Made by a program: the position numbers and the translations under genes. Positions 32,507 to 43,834 of a DNA stretch of 64,000 nt are shown piece by piece; within the stretch, counting starts at the first letter, position 1, and each line of letters begins with the position of its first letter. Source of the DNA: Cordilura impudica (Eukaryota > Arthropoda > Insecta > Diptera > Scathophagidae); the NCBI GenBank assembly GCA_963682025.1, contig OY821522.1:30112701-30176700 (forward strand), given 5' to 3'. The notes beneath the pieces are model-generated. The model was not told where the DNA came from and made no database searches. It saw only the letters and a list, made by a program, of their open reading frames with translations.

Positions 32507-35500
32507 TAGGGTGCGCCTTATTTTTCAACTTGCGAAATTGTACCGTAACTCCCCCTGGAAATGTTCTCGTTAGTGAAAAAATACCTGTGCAAAAAATAAG
32601 TTCGATTGGATATCGGGAAGGCGTGGCTCATCCGCCCTAAAGTTTTTAAAATCCAAAAAACTCATATAAAATTTGCACAAATGTTAATTATGGGGTAAGC
32701 CTATGCAACAAACTGAACTATTTTAGGGAAACTAGTGTTCTGAAACCGAAAATGTAAATTAAATTATCTTAACACATCAGCTTTTTTAATTATGCCATTT
32801 TTCATGCAAAAATGCATTTTTGATAATATTTAATAGAAATAAAATTACTTTTGAAAAAGTAACTACTCAAACCATTTTTTTTATTAAAAAAAAAACATAA
32901 ACCATTTCTTATGGAAAATAAATTGTCAATAAGTTAAAAAAAAGTGTATTAAAAACTAAAACGTTAACAATCAAAGTCTGGCAACTCTATTACGTGAAAA
33001 AATTTTTCGAAAAAGTTACAATTAAAACCATTTTTTTTTAACAATACAAACTCTTTACTACATAAAACGGGAAATCCCCAAATAAGAATGAAATATTTTT
33101 GATTATATAACATTCATTGTTAGTTATTACACAGGTTAGTTATTACACTTGCGGATGTGTCTAGTCTAGTCAGTGAATATTAAAGTGAAAAATTGAAACA
33201 AATATCAGAATAAATTTAAAATTTGTAATAATATAGTGAATGTAAAACAGTTAAAAGAATATATGAATACAAGAGGAAAAGCTATTTCTTCTTGATTGTG
33301 ATGTAAGCCATATTATTGGTGCTAAATTACCATCCAATGCGCAAGTTTTGCGTGTATTATTTTACAATATGCGCAAAGTAAAACTAGAACTGCGACCAAG
33401 TTCTTCCCTTGTCGTAAAAGAAATAGACGTGTTATGAAATAAAGCACGAATTCCAACTAGAGCTGTTGACAAATGCGTTTTAAAAGTTGAGAGTTTATTC
33501 CTTGAATTTAAGAAGTTACAGAAAAATTGCAAGCATCGAACATTATTGCAGGAAAAACGTGAAAGAGATTTCTTAGAAAAATTTGATGATTTGTTTGATA
33601 TCGCTCATGCCAATGCCCTAGATATGATGAATATAGAAGAAGACAAGTTATTTTTGATAAATCAAAGAAAAAAAGGAAGACCTGGTTCATTGATAGATAG
33701 TGGCTGTTTCTTAGCAAAAATAGAAGAAAGAAGAGCCCTTCGACAAGAAAAAAAAACAGCGTTATCGTGAGAAATATGAAGCCGGTTTGAAAGGTATGAA
33801 AAAGAATTATAATGGGTTATGAGTATCCCAGCATAACTTTGGCAAACAAGCCATAACTTATAACATTTCTAGTAATGATATATCATTACCAATAATCACC
33901 TCCGTGTGTTAAAGTAATTAGTTAAGTAAATATTTAAAAATAAGTAGTTACAACTTTCAATTTCTATATCGTTACAAGATATTATAAAGTTTCGCTGGGA
34001 TATTGCAAAGATTTTAACAGATATTTTTCTTAAAATTTGATGTAAAATAATAATACGATTATACAGAAAATTGTTGAATTGAGATATTTTCTAAAAAAAT
34101 TTCAGAAGAGTTCGAAAATTTGGACTCCAAATCAAGTGATGAGGAAGTCTTTGAACATCTTGATCTAGATAGAATAGAAAATCCCAAAGATGAACCAGGA
34201 TCAAGCAGTTTAACAAAAAAGCGAGGTCGCCATAATTTTATTACACCAAAACTTGTATCAGTATTAGATAAATGTAAAATAAGTGATCGCGACGCAGTCC
34301 GAATCAAATAAACAAATTCAAGATGCATTTAAAACCACAGAAATTCCAGCAATAACTGTTCATTGGGATGGTAAAAATTTGCCATCGTTGATGGGTAAAG
34401 AACACGTTGATCGTCTGCCTGTAGTTATATCTTTTAATGGACCTGAGCAGTTACTTGGGATTCCAGCAATTAGTGCAGGCACGGGAGAGAAACAGGCCAT
34501 TGCCGTCTGTAATTTACTGAAAGAATGGGATCTAGAAGAAAAGGTAGAAGCTCTTTGCTGCAATACCACAGCATCCAACTTAGGACGAATAAAAGGCGCA
34601 TGCGTACTTTTAGAGCAAAGATTAGATAAAGATCTCATATATTTTCCGTGCCGTCATTACATATTCGAAATACTTTTACGGAGCGTTTTTGATGAAAAAA
34701 TGCAAAAGTCTTCTGGCCCAAGTGTCACACTATTTCATAGATTTAGAAATGGCTGGATTAAATTAAATAAAAATAATTTTAAATCTGGAATTGAAGATCA
34801 GCACGAAAAAAATATACTTGGCAATACAACAGAGCTAATTGAGTTTACATTAAATAATCTAAAAGAAAAGTAACCACGAGGTGATTACAGGGAACTTCTT
34901 CAATTGGCTATAGTTTTTCTTGGAGGGGTAGTTCCAAAGTTCACTTTTAATATGCCAGGAGCCTTTCACCAAGCCCGGTGGATGTCCAACGCAGTGTATA
35001 GTTTAAAAATATTTTTATTTCGGGAAGAATTTATTTTGACTGACTCTGAGAAGAATGGTATTAGAGACATATGTATTTTTATAGTAAAAATATATTTAAA
35101 AGCCCCAGTTGCTGCTGAAGCTCCTAATCAAGATTTGACTTTATTAAAAAACTTAAATGATTATAGTTTAATTGATGAAAATCTAAGTCGAGAATTACTG
35201 CGAAAATTCTGCAATCATTTATGGTATTCATCACCAGAATCTGCAGCGCTGGCTTTTTTCGATGATCAAATTTCTTATAAAAGAAAAAATCTTATGGTAG
35301 CTGCTTTAAATCAACCTAATGAAAGTGACAACAAAAAATTTACAATTCTTTCCCATCACATAAGCCAGTGCATCGATAAAAATATTGAAGATTTTATCTC
35401 GCAACAAAGTTTACATTTTTTTAAAAGATTTTCTATTCCAACGGATTTTCTTAAGAAAGAACCAGAAGAATGGAAGAATGATACCTGTTACAATATTGGT

Positions 35501-36322
35501 TTGGGTATAGTAAGCAAACTGAAAGTTGTTAATGACACTGCAGAACGGGCAGTCAAACTGAAGGAAGACTTTAATCAAGTCTTGTCACGAGACGAAGAAG
35601 AGAAGCAACTAAGCAACTAATAATGCAAATTATTGCAGATCATAGAACAAAATATCCTAACACAACCAAATCAACACTATTAAATTAATATGTAAATCTT
35701 AAATAAAATAAAGTACAAAAATGATTAATTACGAAAATTTTATTTAAATATGAGTTATACATTTAAAAATAAAAAATACATTTAAAAATTTATGTGTTCA
35801 ACATAATTAAAAAAGATAATAAGTATAAGGTGATCTTAAAAAAATATATATTTTTTTAAACTTTATTAGTTTTCTATAAAATTATAATGTCTCCATTGGG
35901 AGGTTTTACTGTAGTATAAGTTTTTATGTTGAATTACTAATTGTGAAAACATTGGATTAATTAAAATATTTTCCTAAAGCAGAATGGTTATAACTTTTTC
36001 ATTTTTGCTTTCTTTTCCCAGGTTTAAAAAACATACATATTTTCCAGGAAAAAATAGAATAACTTAAAAAGTTGATGTGTTATTTTTATTTTGCTTACAG
36101 ATTCAGATTTATCACCAAATAGTACATTATGATCCACTTAAAAATATATTAGCTTGCTGCATAGACATGAAAAAAATTAACATTTGTGTAAATTTTTTAG
36201 AAATTTTACGTATTTTACCAACTTTAGGGCGGATGAGCCACGCCTTCCCGTTATCCGATCGCACTAAGTTACGATCAAAATGTCACCAAAAATTTTGGCC
36301 CATATAAGGAAGGCGCACCCTA
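32507..36322 (+). mobile_element. hAT-like DNA transposon (3.8 kb) in the Gypsy-A LTR
   Basis: The terminal inverted repeat TAGGGTGCGCCTT (13 bp, perfect) is flanked by an 8-bp duplication with one mismatch (ATGTACAC at 32499-32506, ATGAACAC at 36323-36330). The uninterrupted sister LTR at about 50655 confirms the site. A strong subterminal inverted repeat of about 34 bp (GGGAAGGCGTGGCTCATCCG) lies at about 32611-32644 and 36220-36253. The YARNG-type start and 8-bp duplication fit hAT. Confidence 0.8.
33267..35620 (+). pseudogene. Transposase of the hAT-like element
   Basis: Exon 1 (about 33267-33790) reads KLFLLDCDVSHIIGAKLPSN, an in-frame stop near 33436, then DLFDIAHANALDMMNIEEDK. A GT donor near 33794 and a TTTCAG acceptor at 34104 suggest an intron. 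The next part has EFENLDSKSSDEEVFEHLDL, then a break and gap near 34300. The catalytic-looking core follows: ITVHWDGKNLPSLMGKEHVD, ALCCNTTASNLGRIKGACVL, CRHYIFEILLRSVF near 34650, a stop at 34871, then MPGAFHQARWMSNAVYSLKI. The same protein architecture is, as I recall, widespread in arthropod and hydra genomes, but I cannot name its class. The TIR and duplication point to hAT. Non-functional here. Confidence 0.7.
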
Positions 36323-36760
36323 ATGAACACTCATCTAAATGGTCTGCTACAAACATAGAAAAAGATTTTATCGTGTCGTGTATGAGTGAGAGTTGGATTC
36401 TATATTCTAACTAATACCGGATTATAGTGTGGATAAGTATGGGAAGGCTAAGAGACTATTGCTCACTAATACAGTCCAATGTAAAAGTGTGTGTGTGAGT
36501 CGAATTCTACCTAGGTTCTCTTATACTGAACTCTTATACATTCTACTCTTAAACTAACCAGATAGAACTTAGATTTAAAATTCAATAAAATTGAATATTT
36601 ATTAACATATAACAATTCCATTTCAAATTAATGTTTTTTATAATCTTACAATTCACGATATTATACTAGCATATATAAAATAATAAATATTTATCAATTC
36701 ATTATAAATAAATCAATTTAGTTTACCTATTATTAAATTATGTAACGAAACTTCGTTACA

Positions 36761-36770
36761 TCTCCCCCTT
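36761..36770 (-). promoter_or_regulatory. Gypsy-A polypurine tract
   Basis: On the - strand AAGGGGGAGA directly precedes the 3' LTR start TGTAACGAAG. This is the expected plus-strand primer site. Confidence 0.75.
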
Positions 36771-36843
36771 GTTTTGTTTTTTTTTATGACTTTTCTGCGC
36801 TTGCGATTCTCACGGTCCATAGCACTCCTCAACCGTTAACAAC

Positions 36844-39677
36844 TTAACTCAAATTTACGATGGTCCTTCTTCTGTGTGGTACGCTTTTAAATCTTTCAAG
36901 TGTGCCGTGCCTCTTCTTTTTTCCTTCAGAGTCGAATAACCGGACAATTACTGGGGATATAAATTCAGCAACCAAATATGGACCCTTGAAACGAGGTGCT
37001 AGTTTAGCGGCAAAGTGATCGACAGCTTTTAACAAAACACGATTTCTTACCAGAACCAAATCACTTTTTCTGGGTACCCATTCACGGCGTCTAAGGTTGT
37101 AATGCGTTGCTTGTGCGCTGGTGGCAGTCTGGAGATTTGAACGGACTATTTTGAAAACTTCTTGTAAATGTTGTGATTTATTATCTGGGTGTTGAGCTAT
37201 ATCTGTATCTTCCGATTGGGTTTTGTGGTTGAACAAGGTATTGGGTAAACGAAGTTCCCTACCTTGCGTTAGATATGCCGGAGAGTATTTAGTTAAACTT
37301 TGTTTGCTGGTATTTATGGCTAACATCAATTCCGGTAAATGTTCATCCCACTTTCTTTGGTTCTCGTGAGTATACTGAGCTATCATTGTTTTTATGGTTC
37401 TGTTAGTCCTCTCTGTACGGTCTTCATGAGGAGAGTAAGGAGCTGTGTAATGCTGTTTTACTCCCAAGGATTTAAAAAATTTTTGGCACTCGCGGCTCGT
37501 GAATGAGTTCCGTTATCGGTCAGAAGGATATGAGGTACACCGACACGGAAAGCCTTTATAAATGTTTTTGTAGTAGCCTGTCTAGCAGCTACGAACTCTG
37601 ACCATTTGCTGAATTTATCGTGGAAAACTATTAATGTAGTGTTGCCGTGTACTGAGCGCGGTAGAGGACCAACAAAATCAGCGCATACTGTATGCCAGAG
37701 TAAGGCAACTTGTGTTGTGTACATTTTTCCTGCTGGAACTTGCTGAAGGGGTTTGAAACGTTGGCAAGTAACACAATTCCTAACATGGTTTGTAATATCC
37801 CGGAAAATACCTGGCCAGTAGTAGAGTTTCGTCACTCGTGCAATGGTTTTATTAATTCCCAGGTGTCCAGCTGTAACACTATCATTACACACGTTTAGAA
37901 CCCGGCTCCTACCTGATTTCGGAACCAACAATTTTCACGGGACGGGGTCTTCATCATTGTAAGCGGACGAATTAAAAATATGACGTCGAAGGTTTCCATG
38001 GTCATCGATTTGGTAATCAGGTAACTTCTGGGGATCATTATTTAGCATTTCCAGCTCATTTGTGTAACATGCGTCATCATTCTCGGCATTTTTCTGGAGG
38101 GCTTGCAGGATAGGTATGGTTTTGTCATCAGTGGGGAGAGGTGATCTGGAAAGGGAATCTGCAATAACATTTAATTTACAAACTGCATCACTTCTAAAGC
38201 CCAGCATGCGATTCTTCCTGAGGGTGATTGAATTGAATTTAGCCACTTCAATGATTGGTGGTCGGTTACGATTACAAAATGATATCCTTCGATATAATAT
38301 CGCATTTTCCTAATTCCCCATATAATTGCCAAGCATTCTTTTTCAGTAACCGTATAATTGCGCTCTGGTGCGAAAGGGTTCAGCTGGCATAAGCGATTGC
38401 CTTTTCTCCGTCCTCGAATTCTTGAGTCAGAACAACGCCCAGTCCAACATCACAAGCATCTGTCTGTACTATAAAAGTTCGATTAAAATCAGGACATGTA
38501 AGAGCTGGTGCCTCAATTAATTTCCGATTGACTTCTTCGAACGCCAGCTGTTGTTGCGATCCCCACTGCCATCCTTGGTTTTTCTTCAACAGCTTATTTA
38601 GGGGGCCAGTTAATGTAGAGAAATTTGCTACAAAATGCCGATACCAGGCTGCGGTGTTCAGAAATGACCTCAACTCTTTGAGTTTAGTTGGTTCGGGTAA
38701 AGCTTTTATTGCGCTCACGTTTTCCGGGTCCGTATGCACACCCTTTTCACTTATAACGTGTCTCAAATATCTAATCTGTTTTTCGCATATGAGCACTTGT
38801 CATAATTGATACGTAGGTTAGCTGCAACGAGACGATCAAAGACTATTTTCAGGTTGCGTAAATGTTCCGCCAGCATACGCCCCAGGACAATGATGTCACC
38901 AAGATATGCAAATGAGAATGAATCTAATTCAGGGCCAATGACCGTGTCAAGTGCCCCCAGAAATGTAGCTGGGGCCGAATGCAGCCCAAATGGCATCACG
39001 CGCCACTGAAAAATACCACGGCCCGGAACTGTAAAAGCTGTGTAAAGTTTGCTTTCAGCATTCATTGGAATCTGCCAGTATCCGTTTCGAAGACCGATAG
39101 TGCTAAAGAACTTGCTGTTTCGCAGTTTTTCCAGTATTGGATTAATTTGTGGGATAGGGTATGCATCGCGATTTGAGTTCTCATTAATTTGCCTAAAATC
39201 CACACATAGTCGCCATTTATTGTTCTTTTTACGAGCCAGCACGATAGGAGAACTGTATTGATTTGATCGTCAATTACCTTTTGCATTGCTGGATTGGGAC
39301 GACATTACCGTTGCCTTAAAGGTCGAGTGTGCTTCATATTAATCACGTGTTCTGTTACATTTGAGTGGCCTGAAATAGAATCAAAACGAGGGAGTTCATT
39401 ACTCTAGAAATTTTGTACCTGATGGTCTACGAGAGTATCATCTAGGTTAGCACTTGTCGATGTCATCTGTAGCAAACTAATTTGAGTAGTTCTTATGTGA
39501 CCGGGAGGTAATTCTTGAAACTTGTTTTTTCTCGTGGAACAATTCGGAGCTCACAGCCAGTTTGATGTAAGAAATTCATTCCGTTTATGATCGGATCCAA
39601 ACTTGTCCTTAAGACCAAAAACCTTTGGTTATATAGTGAACCATTCAACTGAAACTGGATATTTACCGACCCTGTTC
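36844..39677 (-). pseudogene. Gypsy-A Pol: end of protease, RT, RNase H, integrase
   Basis: Right to left: end of the retropepsin fold near 39590 (LDPIINGMNFLHQTG), RT from 39242 (WRLCVDFRQINENSNRDAYP), catalytic box changed from YLDD to YLGD near 38905, RNase H near 38400-38480 (FIVQTDACDVGLGVVL), and integrase from 37931. The integrase zinc site has Asn for the first His (CNDSVTAGHLG) with CVTC intact; DDE residues are readable at CADFVGP, LLTDNGT and RTERTNR. The last 207 codons (37467-36844) are uninterrupted. Breaks lie near 39290, 38790, 38380, 37935 and 37460. The clade is unclear beyond Ty3/Gypsy. Confidence 0.85.
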
Positions 39678-41827
39678 TGGGTTATGAAAATAAAAAAAAA
39701 AAAATTTTTTTTTAATATTTCAAATATTAATACTGTAAACGGTTCTAGAAAATACGACTCTAGCATACACCTAATATTGACATGTACTTAGGTGGTGTAA
39801 ACATTAGTTGATTCTTATTGATTCGTTCACAAACTGTTATCGATTACAAGAAGCTTCACAGTAAATGAGTTTGATCGAAACAATTTGCAAATTCACGTGT
39901 ATGAGATTTGTTTCCGGCCTTTAATTTCTTTTCTTGTCTGACTGTGCTTGAGTCAAATTAAAGTGTGTCTAAATTTAAAGTGCGTAAGAATATTCAGAAA
40001 CCTATTGAAAAAAAATTTTAAAAATATTTAAAAGTGTCACTTCATTAAGCTCATAATCACCATGAGTGAGAAAAAAAAAAGGTAAAATTACCACACTATG
40101 TGTAATTTTATAGACAAGCCTATTCATTATTTTATTTAAAGGAACACTCCACGCATAACCCGAAAGGTCTTAACATCGAGGAGTGAGGTTAGAAAACACT
40201 CGGCGTGGCTGCGAGCCTCTGTACTGCAAACTCCACTTTAAAATTACAGGTGGAATAAATCGGAATACAATTCCATAGCCTCTCATTTGTTTAACTCAGA
40301 CTGTGAAAATACAAAGTGAACTTCTAAGACGAAGTGAATGCAAAGCATTGGGTTAATATTTTTTTCATGATAAAATTGTATATCTACATGTTCTACTAGC
40401 AGTCGCTGCCAATACCACACATAAATTGAGCCTTTGTGTAGTCTGAAGCGAATATAACATCAAACAATTTGACACATACCATTTCGGTAAGAATAATTTT
40501 AAAACCAATGAAAACACAATTATACCATGTCTTCATTCAAATTTCTCCTTTACATAGCATTTGTATTTACGTCGGAAAATAACGCCAAACTACATCATTT
40601 TCCACGTATCAGTGCACGTAGCCATCAGTAACGAATTCCTTTATTATCTTATTTCGGTATTTGAAAAGTATTAAAAATTTTATAAAAAATTATATCCCTA
40701 ATATTTTTAAAAACAATTGAATTGAATATTCTTCGAATATTCTATATCATAATTCTATTTCTAGATACATGCATATTTGTACTCTTTTTTTTCGAACATT
40801 AATTGTTATAAAATTGCTTTTACCTACAAAAGCATTTATTGTCTAAGTAATACCACTTTTATTCCTCTCTTTTCTTTACTCTAAATTAATGATAACATTT
40901 AAGAAAAAAAAATAGTAAAGGAGAGTTCCAAAGAGGAGAGGAATATATCCAATTTATTTGGTGTTGTAAATTAGTTATTTTAAAAAGCACATATTGGTGC
41001 GGAGAAAAATTAAATTCGTTGATCATACATTTAAAGTACGTTTAAGTTCATTAATAAATTTTATTAATATTACATTTTGTTAGATTAGAATAAGAAATCG
41101 TTACATATTTAGCAAAAAAAAAAAAAAACAAAACATATCGTCATACATACTTAAATATTAGCTTACAACAACAAAATATGTATTAATATGTAAGTCAACT
41201 TTTTTTATACTTTAATATGAAATTTGATTTTATCTTAATGCTTAGTAATGTGGAGTCTTTGATCAGTGATTTTTATTGTGAATATCGAAATTAAAGTTTT
41301 TACTAAATGATTGAAAAAATCGCCACATTTACTAGTTTTTTTTTGCTAATAATTTTTTTGTTCTTATAATCGTACGATAGTCATTAATAATTTTTATATC
41401 GGTTATTGATTAGTATATTTATCTAGTAATGGATCCTAAATTTTCGAATTTTTGAAATTAATAAACAATATGAATTTGTAATTTGAAACCATGGTCTGAA
41501 ATCATTTAACAATAATGTTGTTGAATTGGGTCTCTATAACACCTGGAGGCATTGGAAGGGTAGGGTCTAGGGCAGGGCTTCAAAATTTGTCCTGCACGTA
41601 CTTTTAAGAAGAAAACTCTTGGTTATTTTTTTGTCATTTCTGTTGTTGTTTTGGTGTGCACAATATTTTTGTTGTAGCCGTGGTTATATTAGGAAGTTTA
41701 GAAATGGACAATAACGAATCCACGAAACTGAAGCTACCGGTGTAAAGCAAGGTGCACACGCCTCCATATAAACTTCTGCCAAATATACTTAAACAAACCA
41801 CCAAGGAACATGCCCGGTTTCATAACA
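39678..41827 (+). repeat. RING-Gypsy 2 5' LTR (2150 bp)
   Basis: It starts TGGGTTATGAAAAT and ends CGGTTTCATAACA, an imperfect terminal palindrome. It is unusually long for Ty3/Gypsy. No ORF inside is convincing. It lacks the three insertions present in the 3' LTR. Confidence 0.85.
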
Positions 41828-41829
41828 AA

Positions 41830-41847
41830 TGGCGCCCAACGTGGGGC
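41830..41847 (+). promoter_or_regulatory. RING-Gypsy 2 primer binding site (tRNA-Lys type)
   Basis: TGGCGCCCAACGTGGGGC lies 2 bases after the LTR and is complementary over 18 bases to the 3' end of animal tRNA-Lys(CUU) as I recall it. Confidence 0.85.
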
Positions 41848-42321
41848 CCGAGGTTTCGAGGGTCCTGAAACTTTAAGGCATATCGAACAAACAATTTATA
41901 TTTTTGTTTTAACAACATATTGGTATGTAGTATGAGAATTTTTATAGTTATCATATTACCCAAATTGTTATTATTTAATAAATTTCTGTCCGAGCATTTT
42001 AAACTGTAAAATGTTGGAATTTAAGTAGATTATTTTTTATATGATCTCTTTACCACATTTAAGGTTACCTATACTTAATTTTCTGAAATTGCAAATGGTA
42101 TATCTTTTTATGGAACTATATTTATTTAGGCAGCTAAGTACTATACCAAATCGAATTTATACACAATTTTTTTGTTTACTAAGAGATTTTTTTACTTGTG
42201 CAATATATTAACAGCATAATTGTAAAATGAAAGTAAGACCATATATTATTATCTTTCGAAAGTTCAGATTCTTAACTAACCAATAATTTTTGTTATTAAA
42301 TTGATAATTTCTAAATTCAAT
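41848..42321 (+). other. RING-Gypsy 2 untranslated leader
   Basis: AT-rich, no ORF of note. It separates the PBS from the Gag start at 42322. Confidence 0.6.
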
Positions 42322-43834
42322 ATGTCGTTACGTCATAGTACTGATGAGCTTCCAATAAAAATCTGCACGATTTGTCGCGAAAATTTAATTAATGAAGAAG
42401 TTGTAAAAACATCTTGGTTTAGAAAAAACAAAACTTGTCCCCAATGTAGAGCCCATTGTGACACTAAACAGTTATATTTGAAGGCTTTGAGTGGTGGAGC
42501 CATAACTAGATCACAGAACACAACTTCTGGTAAGCCAGTTTTATCTAGCCAAACAGGTAATCAACCACAAGCATCAAGTGATGTACAGGGGGCTGTAGGG
42601 GGGTTCCTCTCCTAGAGTTAAATCAGCCAGTCAAAGGCACTAATGAACAGATAAATACCAGTTTTGACGATGCAAGAATCAGAAATATAGTTTCTGCTGT
42701 CATAGCAGCCCGTCAGGCAACGATCGTTCAGGAGGTTGAAGAACGCATCACACAAACAATAGAAGAACGTGTTGAGTGTGCTTTAACTAGTGTTCTAGAA
42801 AGTTTAAATTTAGGTGCTCAAGCACAAAATGTTGAAAATAGTCATGCCCGAACTCCTTCACAACATGATTGGCACCATGTTATGCCAAGGTTAACACAGA
42901 GTCGCACACGGGATAATGTACCAAATAGACCCAACAATCGCGTTGATGAAGTTTCGGTTTTAACTAATGCTGGGAAAATAGCAAATCTTATAAAGAGTTG
43001 GGACATCAAATTTGATGGATCTCGGAAACTTTCTGTTGAAAATTGTATCTACCGCATTGAGTCGCAAGTACTTGATATATTGGGGGAAACTTCAATATTC
43101 TTTGCGATAATGCTCAATGTTTGTTCCTTAAAGAGGCGAAGAATTGGTATTGGCAATTTCGTAGTTTGGTTGACAGGGCGACATGGCCATTGCTTTCTGA
43201 GGAGTTGCGCACTTTCTGTGAGGAACATAAAACTGACACAGAACTTACAGAAGATATGAGAGCTCGTAAACAATATCCTCTTGAAGCATTTGATGATTAT
43301 AAGAATACAATTTTCCACATTGCAGGAAATTTGCATACACCTCTACGTGAGTCTGAATTAGTAGAAGTTTTACAGAGAGGGTTACGTCCTAGAGTTCGCC
43401 AACAACTTCTTTACGTATCAATAAGCTCAGTATATGAACTTAGAAAATACTGCCTTAAGGGTGAAAATTTGCTTAACGAAGTATCAAAAGCTAACTCCCA
43501 GACTCCTAATATGAATCGCAGCTTTAACCGTAAGTAAGTTAACGAATTAGATGGAAATCTTGAAATGGAAGATTTAAGTGATAACTCTTCTGAAGTTGAG
43601 GTTGACGAAGTAGTTAGACATTCCCTAGACAAACTGACATGCTGGAACTGCCAAAAGGAGGGTCACCGCTATACTGATTGTGTAGAAGCCAGAACAACTT
43701 TTTGCTATGGTTGTGGTGCCATAGGTGTGTACAAACCCAATTGCAATATCTGCAAGTCGGGAAACTTGAATCGGAGCGGAACTTTGAAACCGAAGTTTCG
43801 CCAAGACCAACTAATGAACCATTTACAATTCTAA
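42322..43834 (+). pseudogene. RING-Gypsy 2 Gag with a damaged RING finger
   Basis: It starts MSLRHSTDELPIKICTICRE. The outer RING cysteines remain (CTIC and CPQC), but the central Cys-His-His-Cys block is absent, so ENLINEEVVKTSWFRKNKTC runs straight on; an in-frame loss of about 10 residues is inferred. Frameshifts at G-runs (about 42596-42602 and 43082-43086) and a TAA near 43536 break the frame. Between them are a helical segment (QEVEERITQTIEERVECAL), a capsid-like region (KNWYWQFRSLVDRATWPLLS; DMRARKQYPLEAFDDYK) and knuckles at about 43640-43750 (CWNCQKEGHRYTDC and CYGCGAIGVYKPNC). The last overlap with pol changes frame, as is normal for Gypsy elements. Confidence 0.8.

Larger units (their letters stand above)
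32062..36760 (-). repeat. Gypsy-A 3' LTR, interrupted at 32507-36322
   Basis: In element orientation it starts TGTAACGAAGTTTCG at 36760 and ends AAAATGACATGACA at 32062. Without the insert and one 8-bp duplication it is about 875 bp, against 872 bp for the 5' LTR. Confidence 0.85.
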
